In this document: in pieces, positions 52,048 to 61,263 of the stretch
Layout: every line of letters starts with the position of its first letter
Numbering within the stretch: position 1 is the stretch's first letter
Assembly: GCF_964019385.1 (NCBI RefSeq)
Contig: NC_088655.1
Span: 22,773,627 to 22,837,626, forward strand
Origin: Sycon ciliatum
Lineage: Eukaryota > Porifera > Calcarea > Leucosolenida > Sycettidae
DNA length: 64,000 nucleotides
Direction: 5' to 3'
Program-made: the position numbers and the translations under genes
The notes under the pieces: generated by a model
What the model saw: only the letters and a program-made list of their open reading frames with translations
What the model was told of the DNA's origin: nothing
Databases searched by the model: none

Positions 52048-52808
52048 TAACGAGCTTCCTAATGGCTAACGTTTGCTTTTGTTGGGTACTTTATTTTCAG
52101 TGGAAATCAAAACAGGCATAATGCCTAATAACATTACATCCACTGTGAATAACATTACGAAGGATACTGTGAACAAGTAGAGGTAGGAAAAGAAAGAAAA
52201 GAAAACGGAAAGTTCGTTGTAACGAACAGATTGTTTGAGAGGAGGACAAAGACAAAGAGTCACACGACCTCAACGCACTAGTACTACAAGTACTGTATTA
52301 ATGAGCTGGAGCGGTCATGCTTGCAGCAACATCAATTTGTTCCTAAACGCACATTGCAACAATACTTCGTAGAGTTTCGGCGATTCTCAAAGGAACCCTA
52401 AAAACCGGCGAAAAGCTCGATATGTCTCGTTTTCGGCGAATTTTTCGGCCGACCCATTTGGGGGGGGGGGCTAATGTCTAGGTGTTGTAGTTTTGCTTAG
52501 GCCAATGATACACCTCCCCACGATCACACCTAGAATACCTTTGGTGCCGCGAGTCTAAAAATCTTGAATGTCGCAACCAAAACCTTTTCCATGAGTTCCT
52601 CTAGTGCATCGACCTGGAATGCTGAAGGGGCTATCAGTTGTTGTGCGGATCTCCAATGTTTGACCTACAATACTTTCAAACCCTCACGCCACTTGAGTTG
52701 CGAGTGGCAGGGCGTGTTCTTCTCCTCACTACTGTACTTTTCAAAATCGATAATGAGGGTTATGATCTTCCCTGTGCACGTACCCTGTCCACGCGTTGTT
52801 TTCTGCAG

Positions 52809-52989
52809 ATCACATGGGTTGGACCGATGGGACAGCTGCCATTATCTTCGACCAGCAAGTACCTGTTCTCTGTCAATCGCCAAAATTTGACGATCAATAA
52901 CGTGACGTTAAAGGATGCAGGAAATTACACCACCAGAGCACTGAATACAGCAGGAACCGGCTCTGTTACATTCTCGGTAGATGTTTATG
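52809..52989 (+). CDS. Ig/mucin gene: Ig domain 1 (type A), second half
   Basis: The acceptor gttttctgcag and donor G|gtaatt bound 181 nt in phase 0-1, coding for ITWVGPMGQLPLSSTSKYL, FSVNRQNLTINNVTLKDAGN, YTTRALNTAGTGSV and TFSVDVY. It shows the C-strand Trp, the L.I..V...D.G.Y motif and the G strand of an I-set-like Ig fold. The F-strand Cys is replaced by Thr (YTT where YTC is usual), matching the missing Cys in the first half. The donor gtaatt is weaker than the others. N-glycosylation sites NLT and NVT are present. Confidence 0.75.
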
Positions 52990-53493
52990 GTAATTGGAAT
53001 GCGAACTCTTTTTATTGCTCTCATTCTTAACGGTGTTGTCAGTGTAACACGCATGTATACAAATACAAGTACACGCACGCACACGCGCACCCATGTTTGT
53101 ATGTGTGCGTGGGTGTGTGTGTTAAAATAACAGCACAGCTGAAATTACTGAGAGCCGTAATGAAATTATTGTCTTCACAGCACACATAATTATACGACCT
53201 ATTTTTTGCATTTGATTTCAATTTTCATAAAATTAATGTCAACTGGGCAGTGGAAACCTATACAATGATTCGATTATTTCGATAACCTCCAAAGAAAAGT
53301 GGAGAAAATAAAACGAGAGGCTGATAAAATATGGGATCGCGAGATGTCACCTGGTGAAACCATGGGATTAGAGCGAGAATGGATCAGCTGTTTTGCCAAC
53401 AGGGCCGTAGAAGGATGACTTACAAAAATCAGGGGCACCAAAGAGGTGAAACACCTGTTTTGCTATGAAAACTTTCTGCTATTTTTTCTGCAG

Positions 53494-53676
53494 TCGTACC
53501 AGTTTTTTCCGCACCTCAACCTTTCCAGCTCTTGGCTGTGAATGAAACCTATCCACTGATCGTAGCATGCCTATCTTCGTCATTTCCGCCAGCCTCTGGC
53601 TTTTGGCGTCACGAAACTAGTTCGGCAAACATCGGAAGCGACGGTGTCAACACTGTGAATACCACAACCAGCTTTG
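53494..53676 (+). CDS. Ig/mucin gene: Ig domain 2 (type B), first half
   Basis: The acceptor attttttctgcag and donor G|gtaagt bound 183 nt, phase 1-1, coding for VPVFSAPQPFQLLAVNETYP then LIVACLSSSFPPASGFWRHE and a Ser/Thr-rich end. B-strand Cys (IVAC) and C-strand Trp (FWR) are in place. The second half at 54066 supplies the other Cys. The introns before and after contain only short repeats (for example (CA)n at about 53080-53120). Confidence 0.75.
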
Positions 53677-54065
53677 GTAAGTATCTTTACAATATCACTT
53701 TAATGTTTCACTAGAGTTTATCGCTGACCTCCTCACTCGTCAATATTCATATCATCGGTAGTGCCAACACGCTTGGTAAGATCTAGCAGTATCAGAATAC
53801 TTTAGCACCATTAGCGAACTGTCTGGACAACATACATCATCACCGTAAGCTGAATAACAGAAAGAGTTTAGATGTTCTGACGGCAGCATAGAAGATATGA
53901 CCCATTAGTGTAGATGCGATTAGCCCTATTTGTTATGGCATGCTGTCATGAGATGCCCAAATGCTTTTTTTAATGAAGATACAGCGGGTTTGTAAGCCTT
54001 TAATACAGAATATTGTTCCCCTTACTGATTGCTTTCCTCGTGTCATACCTAATGTTCTTCTTCAG

Positions 54066-54215
54066 ACAATACCACCCTGCTGAGTACCACTAAAACTGTG
54101 CTGACCATCCCAAACGTCCAACGTAATTTGAGGGGTGTCTACACCTGTTACGCATCAATTCAAACTAAGACGATGACTATTCAACGATCCGTTAACATCA
54201 CCGTTGTTGTATATG
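54066..54215 (+). CDS. Ig/mucin gene: Ig domain 2 (type B), second half
   Basis: The acceptor ttcttcttcag and donor G|gtaagt bound 150 nt, phase 1-1, coding for NTTLLSTTKTVLTIPNVQRN, LRGVYTCYASIQTKTMT and IQRSVNITVVVY. The motif LTIPNV....GVYTCYA is the E-F region of an Ig domain with the canonical Cys. The domain is complete with the exon at 53494. Confidence 0.77.
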
Positions 54216-56194
54216 GTAAGTCATCTCAGTCAAGTATCGAGTATAGAATGACCGAGGGTATGGATGCTTTGGCAAAAGTGTTACCAGAATAAAAATTATT
54301 ATAGCAAAAACCTTGTCATGTCCCTTCTTCCCACTCTCACGACAGCCACCTTCACTTCCTTTCCCCAGGAGACTCCCTTTGATAGGCATCCATGTGCCTC
54401 TGGAGAATCCTAGAAAATAATATTATCACCTGAAAAATATCATACACATGATCAAATGCGCACTCATTCTATACACCCAACAAGTAGTAAGGTCGATGAA
54501 CGCTTTCCTGGAATTGTCATCGAGACAAGGAGGTTCATGAAAGTGAATGGATTAGAAGGAGTTGTAAAATTTCGCTTGAGGACAATGCATGGGAATTGCC
54601 AATTGGGGAACTTGTGTGTCTCGTTACTCTTGCGAAGGAACCTGGGTAGAAAGGTCGGGAACCTCCGTTGGTGCCTCTTGCTATAAAATTCAAAAACTAC
54701 GCTCAGGACTTCAGTTATTATTGTGTGAACGGTTGAACCAAAAACTGTTGGTGGCGCAAGGAGAAGCTTGTGGGTTGGAGTGACAAGTGATCGTGTTTTG
54801 GGATGCTGACGTGGCGAAGCGGTATTGCCCCGCAATAAATATCATGTGAAGCAATGCTGGCGTGATGGAGTTTTGTTCGTAGCTTATCCGTACACCTTGT
54901 GGCGTGACTCGCTTATAGACCCCTAAATCATGTGAAGTTTCGGCCATCTTGAGGGGTATACCAGTGTCAAGGTTTCCTTCAGAATCTTGCTCAAGTGTAT
55001 TGCGGAGTGAATCCACACCCCAAAGGGAACTTTTCTTCAACTTTTGAGCGAATTCGGAGAGATTGTCTCAATCCCTAGTCTCACACTGAATTACTTCCTC
55101 CTAGCCTATGCAAACTCAGAAAATAGCACGATCATTATCACGCAGCCTGCAATATTCATAAAATTAATGACATAATAAGTGACATATCTTCAGTACACAT
55201 GAGCTACATTGTAAAATGATATTATCATATATCATCGCTCTAGCTCAATTTTTCCCTGTCATAGTCCTGTTTATCATGTTCAGCATAAGCGAAGTTGTGA
55301 ATCATGCTTGCATGGTTGACTCCAACGCGTACATGCAATGAAAATAATAATAGCCTGTGCAATAGTTGTACTTTGGCTCCCCATAAAAGAGGAATACAGC
55401 TAAGCGCGGATTAGCCTCATCGTTGTGTTTCGGAAATATTGTCTGATGAAATTATCATCCATTCTGTACACTTTTCAAATGTCTTCAGCGACCAACAGAA
55501 TTAGATTCAAGTGAAATGTAGGCCTTCTGGACCGATTAGAGGAGGCTTCATACTAGTGAGCCCTCACAAAGTCATAGTCTAAGCTCAGCATAGCGAACAA
55601 TAGCTTCAGGGGTATCCGGTCATCAGGTTCTGCGGATGTGGCTTAGGGCAGCTTGGGAAAGTGGTCTTAGTTACAGGAGCATAGAGGGGGAATGAAGTTG
55701 AAGACTTAAACTGTCGTTGCTGTGTCATCTGCTTTCTGCCATGCTCTACCTAATGTACCACAGCCTCCTGTGTCCGATACCACTGACCATGCATCGACTA
55801 GGCGCCATCCGCGAGCTACAGGTGGTGGTGTTGAGAAGGAGAGCTCCGTGTCAGATTAGCTTTGAAACTTAGAGAGCGTGTGAGGGCAGATCTGTTTTTA
55901 CCGCCCTATGAATCCTGGATAGAGGGGTACAAGTAAATTTATTTTATCTTAACTTAGATCGTATACAACACTAAATATTGCGACAGAGCTTTCGGCCATA
56001 TTTCGAATTTATTGCATTCCAAACTCATCACAACCACGCGCTCACGAGCCGAACCATACAGACACCAGCAAAGACACTTCCGTTGAGAGATAATATTGTT
56101 CCACGCCTCAAGACAGCTGTTTCGCTCCCTGTCGTATACGAAGCTGTTAGGTACCTCCGCCCATGCTACGTCCTTCTCACCTACGTCATTCTCA
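54216..56194. other. Long intron, few features
   Basis: Frames of up to 123 codons (54464-54835 minus) have no motif. Part of 54590-54680 (ggggaacttgtgtgtctcg) distantly resembles the end of the 28720 repeat family. No exon with paired splice sites was found. Confidence 0.4.
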
Positions 56195-56420
56195 CCTTTC
56201 GTTCCGTTGGCCGGGGTAGCTACTTGCGCACCCATGTTTGCCATAGCTACCCAGGCCCTATATATTGCGTCAACTCTCTTCGAATCTCTCTCTCTCTTTC
56301 ACAATGTAGTTGTTTAGTTCCTCTTTTTCTCCGTCTCTCCGTCTATGATAAATGTCTTCCCACTACTAGTACCTGTCCCCAAGTTGTTCCTTTGTGTCTG
56401 GGATGGTGACTCCTTCTGTG
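56195..56420 (+). mobile_element. Solo LTR related to the element at 33387-34646
   Basis: The phrases cgttggccggggtagctacttgcgc, ccatagctacccagg, tctctctctttca and gataaatgtcttccca follow in the same order as in the minus-strand LTR there. Similarity is partial. No second copy or interior was found nearby. Confidence 0.65.
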
Positions 56421-56439
56421 ACTCAACAAAGCCAATAAA

Positions 56440-56700
56440 ACATGTCAAATGGAAGGGATAATATGGAAACGAGTTATGAACCAACTTTCCACGACTGTAT
56501 CAAGAAAAGTATGCCGTCAGAAATTGAGATGACAAAATCTGATCAGGTACTGAGACATTTAACGACCTGACACCTAGCTCTACTAATCGTCCAGGGGAAG
56601 ACCAGCAGCCTTTAAACTGGTAAGGGTCACTGTTAGGTAGGACCGAAGAGGGGATTGCGAGCGCAGCGTAAGTGTGGACAAGCTAAGTCATACCGCAACT
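56440..56700 (-). repeat. LINE 3' repeat copy
   Basis: Minus-strand blocks shared with 22680-22920 and 41690-41850 (ctagctctac, tgacacctagct, gaccgaagagggga). It starts near gaaacgagttatgaaccaactttccacgactg. Confidence 0.6.
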
Positions 56701-56774
56701 AAGAATGTCGGCAGTAACAGGAAGTTGACAAATGTTGTATTTCTTGATCTTTTATTTATATTTTCCATTTACAG

Positions 56775-56878
56775 TGAAGCCCAAATTGATCAGTACGCAA
56801 TCGAACTTGACAAGACTGGAAAACGAAACCGTGCCACTGTCGTTGTATTGGTTATACGTATACCCTCAAATCAGCCAC
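56775..56878 (+). CDS. Ig/mucin gene: Ig domain 3 (type A), first half
   Basis: The acceptor ttccatttacag and donor CAC|gtaagt bound 104 nt, phase 1-0, coding for VKPKLISTQSNLTRLENETV then PLSLYWLYVYPQISH. It is aligned with domain 1 (KPTLISNETEFQLEEGS) and has the same phase pattern, so domain 1 or its ancestor was duplicated. Again there is no B-strand Cys. Confidence 0.72.
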
Positions 56879-57443
56879 GTAAGTTCTACTATCTGCATGT
56901 TGTTCGATTGTCAACATTTTTCTAATCGCTGCAAACAATAAGAAGGCGAAAAAGATTCTACCCCACCACAGCTTGAACTTAAGGCCTTGCTTCTAATGAG
57001 CAATGCTCGAAATATCCGAGCTTGGGCCCAGAATTGCACCTGACCAAGCCAAGAAGGAGCCCAAAATATTTTCACCCCGAAGACAGTTCTAGCATCGCGT
57101 GACATTGATAGAGTACGTTTTTCCCTCCTCGTGGTCCAACTGATGTGAATGTGTTGGAAGTACTTTCAAAACACGCGCATATGTGAAGGGTTTTGTCAGT
57201 ACCTGAGCACTTCTGAAACCTGGGCTACTTTGCTTTGTAATTTGTCCTGCCTGCTTGCCATATATTCCCTTTCCTTCTTTGCTTTTTCCTTTCATATTCG
57301 CCTTGATGTTATGGGGCCTAGTTCCCGTGTGAACTTCACTGTGAAGTAAAATAAACACAAACAAAAATCAATCAAAACGTATCAAGGAAAGCAACACATC
57401 ACAATAGGATTTATGGAACATCTGGGCCACTGCATTCAAACAC

Positions 57444-57646
57444 TAGGCATTGGCGGATAATGCTGGAAAAGGTGGCAGATTCTGCTCGAAAATCAGTAAA
57501 ATTGGCAGAACCATACAAACCTAACGGCGGACAATTCCTCGAATTCAACTCCATTTCTTTATCCACATACCAAACATGCATTAAACTTACCAGAAAAAGT
57601 ACCGAATTCTGCCAATTTTTCTGCCGACATTATCCGCATATGCCTA
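57444..57646. mobile_element. hAT-type MITE with 8-bp target duplication
   Basis: Inverted ends TAGGCATTGGCGGATAATG and the complement of TAGGCATATGCGGATAATG are flanked by TCAAACAC on both sides (57436-57443 and 57647-57654). An 8-bp duplication and TAGG ends indicate the hAT superfamily. 203 bp, no coding. Confidence 0.9.
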
Positions 57647-57994
57647 TCAAACACTGACTTTTTACTGATTACTGCATTGTAAATAGTCCTCACATTTTCG
57701 GGCTTTCCCCCCCCCCCCCCATCAGGGTAGAGCAAAGACCTACATGCAGTTGGAAGGTTGTTAGTTTGCGCTTCGCAGATGTGTTGGAGCCCGGTGTCAG
57801 GTCTTGGAATGTGTCAATTGTGTACCTTGTTGTCGCTCGACCTGACTGTACAATGTATATTATCCCGGGACCATGGTGGATTGTTGGTCATAACTCCTTG
57901 CTTATAGATCCTTTCTATTTATATATTACTATTGGCTCAACATCCCTGTTTGACTTCAACACCTACCTTTTTTTATTTATTCTTCATCTATCAG

Positions 57995-58175
57995 ATACTG
58001 TGGGTTGGACCCACTGGTGCTCTCCCGTCCTATTCAACGACTAAGTACATTTTCGCGCCTGGTCGCGCAGGTGTTTCCATCACTGCACTTAACAGAAGAG
58101 ATGCAGGAACGTACACTGCCACAGCCTCAAACGCTGGTGGATCAGGTTCTACCACGTTCATTGTGCACGTGAACG
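57995..58175 (+). CDS. Ig/mucin gene: Ig domain 3 (type A), second half
   Basis: The acceptor catctatcag and donor G|gtgagc bound 181 nt, phase 0-1, exactly the length of the exon at 52809. It codes for ILWVGPTGALPSYSTTKYIF, APGRAGVSITALNRRDAGTY, TATASNAGGSGSTT and FIVHVN. WVGP.G.LP.....KY.F and D-A-G-x-Y-T are shared with domain 1. The F-strand Cys position is Thr/Ala here too. Confidence 0.77.
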
Positions 58176-58574
58176 GTGAGCGCTTTAAAACGTTTTGGAC
58201 GGCACATACTTTTAACTACCATTACAAACTAACATTATCCATCGATTATTTCAACATTTTCCAATAATTCTCAACTATCGTATCTGTGTGAATCCTCAGG
58301 CGGCTGGAGAAAACGAAATAAGTAAGAAGAATAAAAAAACTCTTATACATCGACTCTTAGCATAATCTTCAGGCTATAATTGGTTGAGGAATTTGCTCCC
58401 TACTTGTAACCTTGCGCCTCTATGAGCAAAAGTGACTCGCTCATCTTCCTGGAGTTGCATAGGTATTGTCGCGTTGGAAATGGAATGTCACAGTAAGTTA
58501 GCATTCGTACCTGGTACATAATGCAGTGCTCTCCTAGCACTAAATTCATTAGCTTACTCATGCCCAACTTATGA

Positions 58575-58750
58575 GAGGTGATTTCTCCGAAACAGTGTGT
58601 ATTGGACAGAAAATGGTGCTTTCTTGCAGGTTTGCCGAGTTGAAGGTTCGATGGACCTCTTGTGTCTTCTGGATGACAGTGTAAATGAGAGTGAGTCAAA
58701 TTGTATTGAAGTCGGCAGGAAAAGCAAGCACTCCCACGTAGGGAGCGACA
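58575..58750 (+). repeat. Dispersed repeat, third copy of the 28720 family
   Basis: ccgaaacagtgtgtattgg, gtgctttcttgcaggtttgccg and the end cccacgtagggagcgacacatgatt, the complement of which starts the copies at 44905 and 45448. Confidence 0.65.
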
Positions 58751-58891
58751 CATGATTCTCTTAATATCGCTGAAATCGCGTCCAACTCCTTTTCATACAA
58801 TAAATTTTGTAAAATTGTATGGAAAACTTCCAATTGCCGGAACATTACATCCATCAAGAACGGTGCCGTTTATGAAAAACAGAACAGTCAG

Positions 58892-59037
58892 TAAGACTGG
58901 GACAAGATCGGTCAGCACCACTGACAACAGTTACAGCCCTGATATGCTTACAGTCTCAGTGGCTGTGACGGATGTGAAAGGTGGAAAGTGTTTAGACAAC
59001 CTGACGATCTCAACATTTGCACAGAGAGCTGAAATAT
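58892..59037 (+). pseudogene. Possible decayed Ig second-half exon
   Basis: After an acceptor-like aacag the frame reads SVSTTDNSYSPDMLTVSVAV, TDVKGGKCLDNLTIS, then a stop at 59037. DN....(M)LTVSV..VKGGKC has the spacing of domain 2's DNTTLL...VLTIPNV..LRGVYTC. No donor is seen at the expected place, so if it was an exon it is broken. It lies between domain 3 and the next type B half. It may be coincidence. Confidence 0.3.
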
Positions 59038-59422
59038 AGGCCAATCGTAAACAGTCGCTCATTATTATCCAGTTGTTAGGCCTGGAAAACCCGTTCATTT
59101 CCGACTTAGAACTATTGATTTTTAGACAAATGCAGTGATACGAAAAAAGATTTAATTTTGTTTTGCTTACTCAAGATGAACCTGTGAATGTTAACTGTCC
59201 GAACGTAATATGAATTGACCGGGGAGAGCTTCCAAGTAGCCATGTTGGAGCAGCCAACTTTGTATAGTACCACTTAATGTCGGCAGTAGTCTAAAATGTT
59301 AGTGGTATCTTATAACCAAAAAGTAGAGTCCACCTGGAGGAGAGTTTCTTCGCCAAGTTTCGCTTCATACTGTGACAAGATTTGGCCCCTCTCTTTGTGC
59401 TTCCGTTCGTTTGTTATTTCAG

Positions 59423-59602
59423 TGTTACCAATGATATCTACACCGACTATTGGACAAAATGTTACAGTGAATGAGACTGGCACATTGATCATTCCATGTT
59501 CGACATATTCATACCCCCAGGCTAATGTTACCTGGCAGGACAACGGGAATCAAGTTGTGATGCCTTCTGGGGATATTTCAGCTCTGACAACATCAGGTTA
59601 TG
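59423..59602 (+). CDS. Ig/mucin gene: Ig domain 4 (type B), first half
   Basis: The acceptor ttgttatttcag and donor G|gtaaga bound 180 nt, phase 1-1, coding for LPMISTPTIGQNVTVNETGT, LIIPCSTYSYPQANVTWQDN and GNQVVMPSGDISALTTSGY. B-strand Cys (IIPC) and C-strand Trp (VTW) are canonical. It is parallel to the exon at 53494. Its second half is not in the window: the gypsy element occupies the following sequence, so the gene either continues beyond 64 kb or is truncated here. Confidence 0.75.
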
Positions 59603-59859
59603 GTAAGAATACGGAGAGTACTCCAGTTCAGATCATCCAAATAACCCAATCCTGTTGGGAATGGAATGGTGCATGCCAATATTAATTTTGCAGTTTCGAG
59701 GCATTATATCCTATTTCTTACTTAAGATCCGTTGGTTCAGCATGTTCTTTTATTTATTAGGGGCATACATGTTCGAAAGGTTCTGATTTGCATTCATTAG
59801 CTGGCGTCCTGGCAATCTTCACTCTTCATTTCCTGAAACTGAAAAATAGTTCCTGATGT

Positions 59860-60070
59860 ATATGGATTCCCCCATGCCATATTTGACCTGTAGTTCATGT
59901 ACTCCAGTACTACATTTGTACCACAGTTGTATGACCTCGCACCATAACGGCATGCTTGCTTGGCTTGGGAGATACTTCCGTGCTTTATGTGTTTTGCCTC
60001 TTCAGTTGTGTTTTCCTTCTCTTCAGATTTGTTTTATGATAAATGTCTTCTTGCTAACTGTAGACATATC
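59860..60070 (+). repeat. Probable 3' part of the 5' LTR of the gypsy element
   Basis: The stretch ends gtagacatatca directly before tggcgcagtgaac, a plausible primer-binding site (60074 onward). A gataaa signal-like phrase with a T/C-rich region lies 30-60 bp earlier, as in LTRs. The LTR start cannot be placed because the 3' LTR is outside the window. Confidence 0.5.
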
Positions 60071-60218
60071 ATGGCGCAGTGAACTGTTCGTTCCTTGTAG
60101 AACTCACCTGTGTGTTTAGTTTCTCGTGCTTTGTGTTTGCACCTCGTTGTGTTGCCACATTGGCCGATGTTTTTGTAGTTTGTTCGTGATACCAGCATTT
60201 GCGTAGGTTACGACCACG

Positions 60219-61263
60219 ATGTCCGACTCAGACCCTGCTCCTGACATTGTTGCCCTGACCGCGATGTTGGCGGCACAAATGAAGTCCTCAGAGGAGAGGG
60301 AACGTAAAATGGCTGACCTGTTCCAACAAACTATACAACGACTGACACAACCAACACAACAACCCGTGCAACCCAGCACCACATCACCAGCTCCAAAGCC
60401 TGTCTCTGCGGAGCGGCCGACTTCACGGCATGGCAGGAAATGTGGCGAGACTATTATGAGGGCCAGCACCTGCCAGCCCAGAGCCGTGAGACCAGAGTGT
60501 CCTCGCTGCGGCAAGCTCTAGATGAGGAGCTACGCAGATTTCTCCGCGAGGGTGTTATCGTGACTCCACCGAATCCCGATGCGGACAATGTGATTTCTGC
60601 AGTCAAGGAATATTTGCGACGGCAGCGCAACCCACTCCTGGATCGTATCGCATTTTACGATAGGTGTCAATCGAAAGGCGAGTCTTTCGATTCTTTTTAC
60701 ACTTCATTGAAAGAATTGCACTATAGCTGTGATTTTCCGGACGTTGTTTTGTGCTCACAATGTTCAGCACACACATGTAGTACCTGTCGCACAAGCCTGA
60801 CACGTGTGCGTGCTGACACCCTGCATGACAGGATTGTCATTGGAGTTAGTGACGACGCTACCCGGCACAAGTATTGTCTGCCAAGGATTTGACCCTGAAC
60901 GAAGCAGTCACAATTTGCCGGGCGGAGGAAGCGGCTACCACGACGAGCAGCAGTATCCCGTCCACCAGCCAGCTCAATGCTGTGCGGCGGTCCGCGTACC
61001 AACGCAGTAAGCAACAATCCCGACAGGGACAGCCTGGCAGCAAGATGTCTGCACCTGTATTGCCATCTGCATCCGCTCCCTCGTCAGGAAGCGACACACA
61101 CAAGAAGTGCCCCAATTGCGGCCGGAGCCCGCACACAAAGTATAGTTGCCCTGCCAGGGGCAAGAAATGTAATGGCTGTGGCAAGACTGGTCACTTTCTC
61201 GCTAGGTGTAGGTCGTCGTCACAATCGGACCGGAACGTGAAGCATGTGGGCCAACTGAAGTAG
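60219..61263 (+). pseudogene. Ty3/gypsy gag (two frameshifts)
   Basis: The ATG at 60219 opens MSDSDPAPDIVALTAMLAAQ followed by a Gln/Thr/Pro-rich stretch. A shift near 60430 leads to the capsid-like part (WRDYYEGQHL, EFRRFLREGVI-like, FYDRCQSKGESFDSFYTSLKEL, HDRIVIGVSDDATR). A shift near 60870 leads to the nucleocapsid, with two zinc knuckles CPNCGRSPHTKYSC and CNGCGKTGHFLARC (both C-x2-C-x4-H-x4-C). The frame ends at TAG 61261-61263. An extra Cys-rich cluster (CSQCSAHTCSTC, about 60755-60790) lies between capsid and nucleocapsid. Confidence 0.85.
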
